A stretch of 64,000 nucleotides of DNA from Candidatus Sumerlaeota bacterium (lineage in GTDB: Bacteria; Sumerlaeota; Sumerlaeia; Sumerlaeales; Sumerlaeaceae), in NCBI GenBank assembly GCA_012513815.1, contig JAAZBM010000014.1, positions 186,001-250,000 of the forward strand. Reading direction: 5' to 3'. Made by a program: the position numbers and the translations under genes. This document shows positions 1-7,773 of this stretch, one piece after another. Every line of letters begins with the position of its first letter. The first letter of the stretch is position 1. The notes below the pieces were generated by a model that saw only the letters and a program-made list of their open reading frames with translations, did no database searches and was not told the DNA's origin.

Positions 1-481
1 CTACCACCGTGTAGTGCGATGCGATGACACGCCCAACCATGCTACTGCCAAACATGTAGCAACTGGCGCCAATCGTCGCCGCCGCAAACGACAGTCCGAA
101 CCCCTTGCGCAAAGCAAACCAGCTGACCAATAAGCCAAGACCAATATGCGCTGTCATTTCAAATAACAGAGACAGACGAGGCGGAAACAAAAGAATCGAA
201 AGGAAGGATACCGGATACCATATTCCGCGTTGTTGCATCTCCAATACCGGACACCCGCCGAATACATGTGGGTCCCAAAAAGGCACGATGCCGGCGGATA
301 ACCAGCGACTCATAAAGACACGCCACGGATAAAATTGAAAAAACATATCGGTCGAACTATGACCAAAATAGTAGGCGCCCCATCCACGAAAAATGCACAG
401 TATGACGCCGATGAACATCAGCAGTAATAACGAACACCAAAACCATTTTCTATGTTTTGTTTTTAGCAAGGGGTCTTTCAT
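1..481 (-). CDS. YfhO-type multi-pass membrane protein (partial)
   Basis: An open frame starts at an ATG at 481 and runs off the left edge, giving about 160 residues with no stop. Residues about 13-32 form a membrane segment. They are followed by an outside loop with STDMFFQFYPWR and VPFWDPHVFGGCPVLEMQ, then further hydrophobic segments. An acidic residue after the first helix plus a Q-x-YPW and PxWDPxxFGGxPxxxxxQ pattern is typical of bacterial YfhO-family proteins, GT-C-like enzymes linked to glycosylation of envelope polymers. The acceptor is unknown. It is divergent from the permease at 576, so the 94-bp gap must hold promoters in both directions. The family call rests on the N-terminal sixth of the protein only. 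Confidence 0.7.
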   Translation of the reverse strand, partial: MKDPLLKTKHRKWFWCSLLLLMFIGVILCIFRGWGAYYFGHSSTDMFFQFYPWRVFMSRWLSAGIVPFWDPHVFGGCPVLEMQQRGIWYPVSFLSILLFPPRLSLLFEMTAHIGLGLLVSWFALRKGFGLSFAAATIGASCYMFGSSMVGRVIASHYTVV

Positions 482-525
482 CTACTTTCTGCAACTACTG
501 TTTTATACAAAGAGCAACTTTAGTC

Positions 526-554
526 TTGACAGAATAATTATGCATAAATATGCC
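526..554 (+). promoter_or_regulatory. Candidate sigma70 promoter of the permease gene
   Basis: TTGACA at 526-531 is a perfect -35 match. With 17-bp spacing it leads to TATGCC at 549-554, a weak -10. The start codon of the next gene is at 576, so the leader would be short. The -10 hexamer is also the first arm of an inverted repeat. Confidence 0.35.
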
Positions 555-580
555 CGCCTTTGGCATAATTAATTTATGCC
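549..580. promoter_or_regulatory. Operator-like alternating inverted repeat over the -10 and start codon
   Basis: TATGCC (549-554), GGCATA (562-567) and TATGCC (575-580) alternate in orientation, each separated by 7 bp. The right pair extends to perfect 7-bp arms, GGCATAA/TTATGCC, around TTAAT. The third arm contains the ATG at 576. This is the layout expected of a repressor operator with two overlapping half-site pairs, or of an RNA hairpin hiding the start codon. No regulator is encoded next to it. Confidence 0.4.
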
Positions 581-1607
581 CAAAACTATTCTTGACAGAA
601 TTATTTCGTGCTTTGTCGTCTTTGGACTCAGCCTCGCAAGCATCCTGTTGATGCTACCCATGATTTGGATGACGCTGTGCGCGTTTACGCCTCAGGCGGA
701 ATTGCAACGTGCCGTTCCGATGCAAGGCGCGATTAACGCATTGAACGTAAAAACATTTACGGACATGGACGAATTGCGCAGTTGGTCACGCACCTATCTG
801 ACAATGGACAGTTTCTACACGGCGAACGGCAAGGATGGTTTGTTTGACATAACCGCTATGCCACAAAAAGAATTTCAACACGCGCAGATTCACTCGTGGT
901 TTTTCCGCTTCACAAAGTTTATGGGCTGGACTGCTGAACCAACGATGGAGAAAACGGTCAGTGCTGGCCGGTTGATTCTGTGGTTCGAGAATACATTATT
1001 CATTTCAGTCGCAGTCACACTCCTGAGCGTTCTTCTGAACGCAATGGCAGGCTATGCGTTTTCGAAGCTGCCCTTCCCAGGAAGCAAATTCATCTTCTGG
1101 GTGTTGCTCGGGACAATCATGATTCCGGGACAAGTAACACTGATTCCGCTCTTCCTGATGGTCACTCAGGGATTGAATCTCGGCGGCGGATTCATGGCTG
1201 TCATTCTTCCGATGATAGCGGCGCCGGTCGGCATTTTCCTGATGCGGCAATACATTCAAGGTTTGCCGAGCCAACTCGAGGACGCCGCTCGCATCGACGG
1301 TTGCTCGGAGTTGGGAATCTTCTTCCGCGTCATTGTTCCACTCAGTAAACCGATTCTCGCCGTCTGGGCAATCTTCACTTTTATTGGTACGTGGAAAGCC
1401 TTCCTTTGGCCACTCGTTGTGACGAACAATCAGGATTTGTATATGCTTGAGGTCGGCCTGAAGACATTGCAATTCAGCGCAGGTCCACGCAATGTCGGCG
1501 TCGTCATGGGTGCGGCACTTCTCGCATCCATTCCCATGATTATTATGTTCTTCATGTTCCAGAAACACCTCACCAAAGGCCTGACTGTCGGAGCCATCAA
1601 AGGGTAA
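576..1607 (+). CDS. MalG-type ABC sugar transporter permease (orphan)
   Basis: Inner-membrane permease subunit of a carbohydrate ABC importer, 343 residues. The C-terminal two thirds have the usual helices and the cytoplasmic EAA loop (EDAARIDGCSELGIFFRVIV, about residues 226-245) that contacts the ATPase. At about 343 residues it is longer than the usual 270-300. The extra length lies between helix 1 (about 10-33) and helix 2 (about 140-160), in a hydrophilic stretch facing outside. No MalF-type permease, binding protein or sugar ATPase is adjacent: upstream is a divergent membrane protein and downstream is argB. Its partners must be elsewhere, or the gene is a relic. No strong Shine-Dalgarno precedes the ATG. 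Confidence 0.85.
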   Translation: MPKTILDRIISCFVVFGLSLASILLMLPMIWMTLCAFTPQAELQRAVPMQGAINALNVKTFTDMDELRSWSRTYLTMDSFYTANGKDGLFDITAMPQKEFQHAQIHSWFFRFTKFMGWTAEPTMEKTVSAGRLILWFENTLFISVAVTLLSVLLNAMAGYAFSKLPFPGSKFIFWVLLGTIMIPGQVTLIPLFLMVTQGLNLGGGFMAVILPMIAAPVGIFLMRQYIQGLPSQLEDAARIDGCSELGIFFRVIVPLSKPILAVWAIFTFIGTWKAFLWPLVVTNNQDLYMLEVGLKTLQFSAGPRNVGVVMGAALLASIPMIIMFFMFQKHLTKGLTVGAIKG

Positions 1608-1687
1608 TCCTGTGGAAGTGAAGAACATTTTTTGCGCCTGATACTTATATAACCTACGCCATGTTGCATGGCATCATTTCATAGACT

Positions 1688-1694
1688 AAAGAGG
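1688..1694 (+). promoter_or_regulatory. Ribosome binding site that sets the argB start
   Basis: AAAGAGG lies 9 nt before the ATG at 1704. The in-frame ATG at 1668 lies upstream of this site and has none of its own. Confidence 0.6.
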
Positions 1695-1703
1695 TTTCCT
1701 CAC

Positions 1704-2630
1704 ATGGACACACCCTCCAACACAAACAACACTGATTTGCGCCAGCTCTCGCTTGATGCGCTGATTGAGAAAGCATCGACGCTTACCGAAGCGCTGCCGT
1801 TTATTCGCAAGTTTGCGGGCACAACAGTCGTTGTCAAATACGGTGGTGCGGCAATGGTTGACCCCGAATTGAAAAAACTTGTGATTCAGGATTTAGCGTT
1901 GCTTTGGATGGTTGGGATTCGTGTTGTCATCGTGCACGGAGGTGGCCCCGAAATCAACAATCTCCTGAAGAAGATGAACCTTGAGACAAAGTTTGTTGAC
2001 GGCCATCGCGTGACAGATCAGGCGACACTTGATGTCGCAGAGATGGTTCTTGCGGGACGTGTCAATGGCGACCTGACATATGATTTGAATCGTGCAGGAA
2101 TCAAGGCTGTCGGCCTCAGTGGCAAAGACGCGAATCTGTTGCTTGCACACAAACATTTGCTGACATCTGCCACGACGGGTGCTCTGATGGATATCGGTTT
2201 CGTTGGCGAAATCGTCAAGGTAGATACTTCGACAATTGATGTTTTCCTAAAGAACGAGATCATGCCCGTTATCTGCCCCATCGGTGTCGATGAAAACGGC
2301 CAAACCTATAACATCAACGCCGACACCGCCGCCGCTTGCATCGCCGCTGCCATCAGGGCTGACAAATTCATTTTGTTGACTGATGTCGAAGGTGTCATGC
2401 GTGACAAAAACGACAAGAGCTCTTTGATTGAAGTCATGGATTCCAAAGAGGCAAAGGCGCTTATCAAGGACGGCATCATCGCGGGTGGAATGATTCCCAA
2501 GGTTGAAGCATGTCTTGACACGATGGACAAAGGCGTCAAGGAAACGCACATCCTAGACGGACGTCTGCCCCACTCGCTCTTGCTTGAAGTGTTCACAAAC
2601 CGAGGTATCGGAACTCTTATCAAAAAATAA
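1704..2630 (+). CDS. argB: Acetylglutamate kinase
   Basis: Phosphorylates N-acetyl-L-glutamate with ATP, the second step of arginine synthesis in the cytoplasm. The 308 residues show the amino acid kinase fold: VVKYGGAAM near the N-terminus (phosphate-binding Lys), VIVHGGGPEIN (substrate loop), NINADTAAACIA and FILLTDVEGVM (ATP side), and IAGGMIPKVEAC near the C-terminus. An in-frame ATG at 1668 would add 12 residues, but the ribosome binding site at 1688-1694 favours 1704. No other arginine gene is adjacent. A strong hairpin follows 25 bp after the stop. Confidence 0.95.
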   Translation: MDTPSNTNNTDLRQLSLDALIEKASTLTEALPFIRKFAGTTVVVKYGGAAMVDPELKKLVIQDLALLWMVGIRVVIVHGGGPEINNLLKKMNLETKFVDGHRVTDQATLDVAEMVLAGRVNGDLTYDLNRAGIKAVGLSGKDANLLLAHKHLLTSATTGALMDIGFVGEIVKVDTSTIDVFLKNEIMPVICPIGVDENGQTYNINADTAAACIAAAIRADKFILLTDVEGVMRDKNDKSSLIEVMDSKEAKALIKDGIIAGGMIPKVEACLDTMDKGVKETHILDGRLPHSLLLEVFTNRGIGTLIKK

Positions 2631-2654
2631 AAGACGTAAGGCTCACATAACTTT

Positions 2655-2686
2655 AAACGCCGGTTTCTCTCGGAAACCGGCGTTTT
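2655..2686. terminator. Bidirectional terminator between argB and pheS
   Basis: A perfect 13-bp stem, AAACGCCGGTTTC (2655-2667) with GAAACCGGCGTTT (2673-2685), and a 5-nt loop. T-rich sequence follows on the + strand, and the A-run gives U residues on the - strand. It sits between two convergent genes. Confidence 0.85.
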
Positions 2687-2712
2687 GCATTTCACATATT
2701 TTCGTTTTCTGC

Positions 2713-3720
2713 TTAGGCGAACTGCTTGATGAATCGCAAATCATTCTCGTAGAATGACCTGATGCTGTCAACTCCGTAGCGCAACATCGCAAAGCGCTCA
2801 ATACCTAAACCAAAAGCGAATCCCTGATACACATCGGGGTCAATATTAACATTGCGCAACACAATGGGATTGACCATGCCGCAGCCAAGAACTTCAAGCC
2901 ACTGACCATGCCACTTCATGTCAACTTCGGCACTGGGTTCTGTGAAGGGGAAGAAGCTCGGACGGAAACGTAAGTCAACATCCTCGCCAAACATAGCGCG
3001 GATGAACTGTAGCAAAGTCCCCTTGAGATCTGCCATCGTCACGTCCTTGCCGACAAACAATCCTTCCATCTGATTGAACACCGGTGAATGTGTGGCGTCA
3101 ACATCATCTACACGGAAGACGCGTCCCGGTGCCACAATCGCCAGCGGGGGCTTGTTCTGCAACATATAGCGTACTTGAACAGGCGACGTATGTGTGCGCA
3201 AAATGCCCGGTACATCCTTGAGATAAAAAGTATCATGCATATCACGCGCAGGATGATTCGCAGGCAGATTCAACGCATCAAAATTATTGAACTCCGTTTC
3301 TGTCTCGGGACCTTCGGCAATCGAATATCCCATGCTGATAAAGATGCGTTCCATTTCGCGTTGTGTCAAGGTCAATGGATTCAGCGCTCCCTTGGCGGCA
3401 GTCGGAGTCGACGGCATGGTGACATCAATGCGCTCATTGCGCAAACGAAATTCCATTTGCTCTTTCTGTAATTGCTCAAGCTTTTTCTCAAAGGCTGCAT
3501 CAACAACCGTCTGCGCTTCATTGATAATCTTCCCGGCAGCCGGACGGCTTGCGGCATCAAGCGACCCAAGCAATTTCATCATCGCACGCAACGGAGCTTT
3601 TTTGCCCAACAATTCGGGACGCAACGCTTCAATCGCCGCTAAATCAGCACACGATTCAATTTGAGCACAAGCCTTCTGTGAGGCTGCATTTGCCTGTTGT
3701 TCGAGTTCCTGTATTTCCAT
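2713..3720 (-). CDS. pheS: Phenylalanyl-tRNA synthetase alpha subunit
   Basis: Catalytic subunit of the class II (alpha-beta)2 enzyme that charges tRNA-Phe. It has 335 residues, normal length. The N-terminal coiled-coil arm (about 1-90) leads to the catalytic core. Class II motif 2 lies around ARDMHDTFYL and the RTHTSPVQVRYM stretch, and motif 3 is GFAFGLGIERFAMLRYG near the C-terminus. The start is preceded by AGGA at good spacing. It follows purM by 34 bp on the same strand, so the two are probably co-transcribed. The beta subunit gene pheT, usually next to pheS, is not here: pheS ends against argB. Confidence 0.95.
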   Translation of the reverse strand: MEIQELEQQANAASQKACAQIESCADLAAIEALRPELLGKKAPLRAMMKLLGSLDAASRPAAGKIINEAQTVVDAAFEKKLEQLQKEQMEFRLRNERIDVTMPSTPTAAKGALNPLTLTQREMERIFISMGYSIAEGPETETEFNNFDALNLPANHPARDMHDTFYLKDVPGILRTHTSPVQVRYMLQNKPPLAIVAPGRVFRVDDVDATHSPVFNQMEGLFVGKDVTMADLKGTLLQFIRAMFGEDVDLRFRPSFFPFTEPSAEVDMKWHGQWLEVLGCGMVNPIVLRNVNIDPDVYQGFAFGLGIERFAMLRYGVDSIRSFYENDLRFIKQFA

Positions 3721-3754
3721 TGTCTCATTCCTGTTTCAAAGTCAATTAATGATA

Positions 3755-4771
3755 TTACAACTCAACACGCACATTACCTTCACCGGAAACAATTTTGCCA
3801 ATCACAAACATCGTGTTTCCTGATTTGTCGGCTGCCGTGCGAACGGCCTGTTCTGCACTTGCGGGAGCAACGACGCAGTAGCCAATACCCATATTGAAAG
3901 TGCGCAACATCTCATCGTCTTCAACAGGTCCCAACGTCTGAATCAACGTGAATATCTCTGGAACATCCCATGACGATTTCGAAAGCGACGCATCAACATT
4001 CTTAGGCAAACACCGATTGAGATTCCCCGGCAAACCACCGCCCGTAATGTGAGCACAACCACGAACATCCACTCCACTCTTGAGCAATTCATCCATCAGA
4101 GAAACATAAATGCGTGTTGGCTCAAGCATCACATCGGAGAGTGTGCGACCGCCCAACGACTCGGGCTTATCACCTAATTGCAACCGGGCATGTTCGAGCA
4201 AAACTTTGCGTGCGAGCGAATATCCATTGCTATGCAATCCCGTTGACGCAAAGCCATAAACGACATCACCTTCTGCGATGCGCGATCCATCAATCACAGC
4301 ATCAGCGTCAACAATGCCAACACCAAAGCCGGCCAAGTCATAATCACCCTTTGCGTAAAGTCCGGGCATCTCTGCTGTCTCGCCACCAAGCAACGCCATT
4401 TGACCAATCTCACAGCCGCGAATAATGCCGCTGAGAATCTGTTTGGCTTCGTCCAAACGCAACTCGCCCATCGCATAGTAATCAAGGAAAAACAACGGTT
4501 TGGCACCACACACAACAAGGTCGTTGACAACCATCGCAACCAGATCAATACCAACGGTGGACAACACACCGACATTGCGAGCAACAAGAATCTTTGTGCC
4601 AACACCATCCGTTCCGGCAACCATCATTGGTTTCTTGTATCCGGTAGGAATTGGGAAAAGTCCGCTAAAGCCACCAATGGCCTTATTGTTTTGTTTCAGA
4701 TAATCAACCAGTGCTTCTCCATTAGCAATACTGACACCGGCGTTTTTGTAAGTGAGAGGCTTATTATTCAT
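3755..4771 (-). CDS. purM: Phosphoribosylformylglycinamidine cyclo-ligase (AIR synthetase)
   Basis: Closes the imidazole ring in purine synthesis (FGAM + ATP to AIR). The 338 residues match the family length. Visible motifs are ANGEALVDYLK near the N-terminus, GTDGVGTKI (ATP and metal binding), GGETAEMPGLY (mid-protein glycine-rich loop) and HITGGGLPGNLNRCLP in the C-terminal domain. First gene of a likely purM-pheS unit. Its promoter must lie in the gap shared with mraZ. Confidence 0.95.
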   Translation of the reverse strand: MNNKPLTYKNAGVSIANGEALVDYLKQNNKAIGGFSGLFPIPTGYKKPMMVAGTDGVGTKILVARNVGVLSTVGIDLVAMVVNDLVVCGAKPLFFLDYYAMGELRLDEAKQILSGIIRGCEIGQMALLGGETAEMPGLYAKGDYDLAGFGVGIVDADAVIDGSRIAEGDVVYGFASTGLHSNGYSLARKVLLEHARLQLGDKPESLGGRTLSDVMLEPTRIYVSLMDELLKSGVDVRGCAHITGGGLPGNLNRCLPKNVDASLSKSSWDVPEIFTLIQTLGPVEDDEMLRTFNMGIGYCVVAPASAEQAVRTAADKSGNTMFVIGKIVSGEGNVRVEL

Positions 4772-5075
4772 GCTGTGATTTTACAATGCAGTGCTCCCCT
4801 TGTTTTTGTCAAATCTCGTACACAATGGAGTACTCATTGCCACGATAAAACCCATTTTGGAGGAAACAGGCCATTTTCACCCCGAGAAAAGTTATTTTTT
4901 TTATTATACATGCGTTCTAAATTTCCAACAAAATCCACTTATAATGCGCTAAATAAGAGATTTTTATTCATGCATTTTTTTTTGCACATTCTTGGGGACA
5001 CTATGTATAGAAATGTCAAGAAACGGAAAATAATGGCAAATTCCGGCAAATAAAAAAAGGAAAGGAACCGCAGCA
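4772..5075. promoter_or_regulatory. Divergent AT-rich control region of purM and mraZ
   Basis: A 304-bp gap without a convincing gene. Toward mraZ there is a consensus -10 TATAAT at 4940-4945 without a good -35, and a better pair TTGCAC (4982-4987) and TATAGA (5006-5011) with 18-bp spacing. A ribosome binding site, AAAGGAAAGGAA, lies just before 5076. I looked for the tandem TGGGN boxes that MraZ binds in enterics and found only one TGGGG (4993-4997), so autoregulation by that motif is not supported. Confidence 0.4.
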
Positions 5076-5594
5076 ATGACAGATTTTGACTCTTCTGACA
5101 CACAGTCTTCATGCGCATTTCAGGCGTTTTTTACCGGTCATTATTTCGTCAAAATTGACAAAACTTTGCGCGTGACCATTCCTTCGAAATTTGTTCAAGT
5201 CCTCGATAACATCGGCGGATGCCACACACAGTTTGTCTGGGTGATCCCCGGCGTCGACGGATTGCGTGTTTTGCCCAAAACTGAATGGGACAAACTCCTT
5301 AGTGAATTGAACCGTATTAGCCCCATTGACCGCAAAGGTCAAGAGTTTAAACGCTTTATGCTGGGTCGCGCATTAGAGTGCGAATTGGATGTTCAGAATC
5401 GCATTCGTCTGACCAAGCCCATGATGGCAATTGGAAAACTGACGAACAACGAATTGGCGTTTACGGGTGCGGGCAACGAGATGTCGATTGAGACTGTTGA
5501 GAATTGGGAAAAGTCCAATACTGATTCGGCCATGGAATCGATGTGGCAGTTGAGTGATCAGGTCTTTAGTAATCTGGAGGCAAACCTCCGATGA
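5076..5594 (+). CDS. mraZ: MraZ transcriptional regulator / nucleoid protein
   Basis: Ring-forming DNA-binding protein that usually heads the division and cell wall cluster and represses it. The 172 residues contain two SpoVT/AbrB-like swapped-hairpin units. The first is around FVKIDKTLRVTIPSKF (residues about 25-40), the second around ELDVQNRIRLTKPMM (about 107-121). Each carries the family D-x3-R signature (DKTLR, DVQNR). It is about 20 residues longer than usual because of a hydrophilic N-terminus. Its stop overlaps the rsmH start. Confidence 0.93.
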   Translation: MTDFDSSDTQSSCAFQAFFTGHYFVKIDKTLRVTIPSKFVQVLDNIGGCHTQFVWVIPGVDGLRVLPKTEWDKLLSELNRISPIDRKGQEFKRFMLGRALECELDVQNRIRLTKPMMAIGKLTNNELAFTGAGNEMSIETVENWEKSNTDSAMESMWQLSDQVFSNLEANLR

Positions 5595-6685
5595 CAACAC
5601 TCCTAAAGGCACGTTCCTCATCTCGCATGTTCAAAAAATGTCATACAGAAGTTCACACTCCTGTTTTGTTGTCACAAGTTTGTGAGATGCTATCCCCCAA
5701 TCCCGGCGATGTCATTTGGGATTTGACCGTTGGCGCAGCTGGTCATGCGGCAACTCTGCTTCGTTTGGCACAGCCGAACGGTTTTCTTCTTGGAATTGAC
5801 CGTGACCCGGAAATCGCTGAAATCGCTGTTAAGAATCTCGAAGCAGCCGGATTTATTCGCGGAAAAGATTTTGAGATTCTTGTTTCAAGATTTAGCGAGA
5901 TTGCCTCGATTGATTTTCCGAATGAAATATCCAAAACACCGGACATCATTCTGGCTGATTTGGGCGTGAGCAGTTTGCAATTTGACGAAGCGGCACGCGG
6001 CTTCAGTTTCCGCAATGACGGCCCTCTGAATATGCAAATGAATGCTGACGAAAAAGGAAGCCGGAACGCTGCCGATATCATCGCAAATTGTTCTCTGTCG
6101 GAATTGGAACATATCTTCCGCACTTATGGCGAAGAGAAATGGTCTCGCCGCATTGCTTCTGTTATCGTTGAACAACGCCAGATAAAACCCATTCTTACGA
6201 CTCGCAGTTTGCGTGAGACAGTTGCGTCGGCAGTGCCTCGCAAGGCATGGCCTCAGAATGTGGATGTGGCGACTCGTGTTTTTCAAGCATTGCGCATAGC
6301 AGTCAACAACGAACTTGGCGAACTGGATACCATGTTGGAACAATTACCGGCGCTGCTCAAAAAGAACGGTTCGCGGGCGGGCATCATCTCCTTCCACAGT
6401 CTCGAAGACCGACGTGTCAAACAGGCTTTCAGAGCAATGACCATTGGCTGTATTTGCCCCAAAGAATTGCCTTGCTGCGTATGCGGGCACACAGCGGAAT
6501 TCAAGTTGTTAAGCTCCGGCGGATTAACCGCAGATAAACAGGAAGTTGAAAACAATCCACGTTCAAGAAGCGCGCGGTTACGTGGAACGATACGCATCAA
6601 AAATGCCGACCAAGATTTAGGGACGCTCAAGAATGCATCCCATAACGTTACTAACGATATGCAAAGCTGGCACTCACAAGAGTGA
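5591..6685 (+). CDS. rsmH: 16S rRNA m4C1402 methyltransferase
   Basis: Methylates N4 of C1402 in 16S rRNA using SAM. It has 364 residues, somewhat longer than the usual 310-320. HTPVLLSQVCEML is the conserved start. The SAM loop is DLTVGAAGHA at residues 44-53, followed by LGIDRDPE. DLGVSSLQFDEAARGFSF and the later ISFHSLEDRRVKQAFR are signature blocks. PCCVCG near the C-terminus is a family Cys cluster. The start overlaps the mraZ stop (ATGA), with GGAGG at 5576-5580. The SAM loop has GAAGHA where the family usually has GRGGHS/T, and the LDMRM-type block reads LNMQM. Confidence 0.93.
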   Translation: MTTLLKARSSSRMFKKCHTEVHTPVLLSQVCEMLSPNPGDVIWDLTVGAAGHAATLLRLAQPNGFLLGIDRDPEIAEIAVKNLEAAGFIRGKDFEILVSRFSEIASIDFPNEISKTPDIILADLGVSSLQFDEAARGFSFRNDGPLNMQMNADEKGSRNAADIIANCSLSELEHIFRTYGEEKWSRRIASVIVEQRQIKPILTTRSLRETVASAVPRKAWPQNVDVATRVFQALRIAVNNELGELDTMLEQLPALLKKNGSRAGIISFHSLEDRRVKQAFRAMTIGCICPKELPCCVCGHTAEFKLLSSGGLTADKQEVENNPRSRSARLRGTIRIKNADQDLGTLKNASHNVTNDMQSWHSQE

Positions 6686-7305
6686 AGACGATCATGAGAA
6701 CAGAAACAAGACAAGCTAAGCCTCGTATTTTACAACGAGAAAAAAGCCGTATCAGCCGGCTACGACCGACTGTTCCATATCGCATTGCGCGTAATCGCAA
6801 GCCGTCTTTGACCGGATTCGATATGTTATGCTACTTGGTTCTCGCGGTAGCAATCATCGCATTGGGATCCATTCAGATTGGTCTCCGCCACACAACGGTT
6901 GATTACAAGGCGCAAGTGCAAAAGATGATTACGACTTCAAAGATGGAGAAGGAACAACTCATGGCATTAATGGCAGAAGAGGCTTCAAAACTCTCGCTTA
7001 CGGCCATTATGGAAAATGCTTCTTATCATGGGTTGGTTGAACCAGCCAAGACCAACATCGTGCAGGCGAAATCCTACACCGGTTATGACGCCGCCGAAGA
7101 TAAGGCCTTGCGCAAAGAGTTCGGTTCCGGCAAGTACTCGAACCCAAACGAAGACACCGGCATGCGTGGAATCTTGTTGAAGATTGCGGATTTCGCGCAA
7201 TCAGCGTCTGCTGCCAATCACCGGAATGATGATGGATCTGCTCATTTTGATAAATCTGATTTTACTGAAAAGAAAGGAACTGGGATAGAAAAGACACAGC
7301 CCTGA
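6682..7305 (+). CDS. ftsL: FtsL-like bitopic division protein
   Basis: Small single-pass protein in the ftsL position between rsmH and ftsI. The cytoplasmic N-terminus (about 1-45) is very basic. One membrane helix follows at about 48-66 (MLCYLVLAVAIIALGSI), then a short coiled-coil-like stretch outside (about 75-105). FtsL/FtsB proteins hold the FtsWI septal synthase in an active state. At 207 residues it is nearly twice normal length. The C-terminal 90 residues are polar with no fold I recognise. It starts at a GTG overlapping the rsmH stop (GTGA); ATG 6694 is the alternative. FtsL sequences diverge fast, so position and topology carry the call. Confidence 0.65.
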   Translation: MKTIMRTETRQAKPRILQREKSRISRLRPTVPYRIARNRKPSLTGFDMLCYLVLAVAIIALGSIQIGLRHTTVDYKAQVQKMITTSKMEKEQLMALMAEEASKLSLTAIMENASYHGLVEPAKTNIVQAKSYTGYDAAEDKALRKEFGSGKYSNPNEDTGMRGILLKIADFAQSASAANHRNDDGSAHFDKSDFTEKKGTGIEKTQP

Positions 7306-7773
7306 CAAGGGAATGTCTTTTTGATGAAATTACCGATTATTAATAATACATTTTGCCAAACCGATAGTGTCAATCCTGTTGAATTGTAGTTATTGTGACA
7401 GTTGAAATGCTGATTTAGAGGTTTTGTTCGTGTTGATGTGTCCTTGTGGATATTTATGTTATCATAAATAAAGTTGTCTGGTTTCCTCGCTGAACGTACT
7501 TGTTCCCTCGATGTTAGAGTTGTAGTTGCCATAATCCTGTTGTATGTTGAAGTTCTTGTGGATGATGTACGGTTATTTGCAAATGAAAAAGTCCCGAAGT
7601 AACGGCTTCGGAACTTGGTGCTTATAACTTCTATAGGTTTGTTGTCTGTTAAACACTGTCGGTTTGGCATATTTATATACGCGTTGTACCACACTCTCTA
7701 TTCATGCAAAAGACAAAGAACAATCGGTAAGATTTGTCTGATGCGTGTTTATTTTACTATCTGAACGAAACCG
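7306..7773. other. 468-bp AT-rich non-coding gap inside the cell wall cluster
   Basis: The neighbours are packed with overlaps, but this stretch holds no credible gene. It is lower in GC than its flanks and has loosely repeated phrases on the + strand (AATCCTGTTG at two places, CTTGTGGAT at two places). A - strand frame over 7242-7694 is open, but its composition does not look like protein. The main structured element is a - strand terminator at 7586-7616, which implies a - strand transcript starting to its right, possibly a small RNA. A weak promoter (TTGTCT 7734-7739, TACTAT 7755-7760, 15-bp spacing) points toward ftsI. Confidence 0.5.
7586..7616 (-). terminator. Candidate minus-strand terminator in the ftsL-ftsI gap
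   Basis: Read on the - strand, AAGT-T-CCGAAG pairs with CTTCGG-G-ACTT around a 6-nt loop (one mismatch in an 11-bp stem), and a run of U follows. On the + strand there is no T-run after the stem, so it is oriented for a - strand RNA. Confidence 0.55.

Noticed and set aside
4400-5053. Open + strand frame of 217 codons opposite purM and in the purM-mraZ gap
   Set aside because: Most of it lies antisense to purM, it has no ribosome binding site, and the translated sequence shows no domain; purM is certain.
4772-5075. MraZ-binding repeat boxes
   Set aside because: Only one TGGGG found, without tandem repeats at 10-bp spacing.
7242-7694. Open - strand frame of 150 codons in the ftsL-ftsI gap
   Set aside because: Asn/Thr-rich translation with no hydrophobic core or motif, no ribosome binding site, crosses a terminator hairpin and runs into ftsL.
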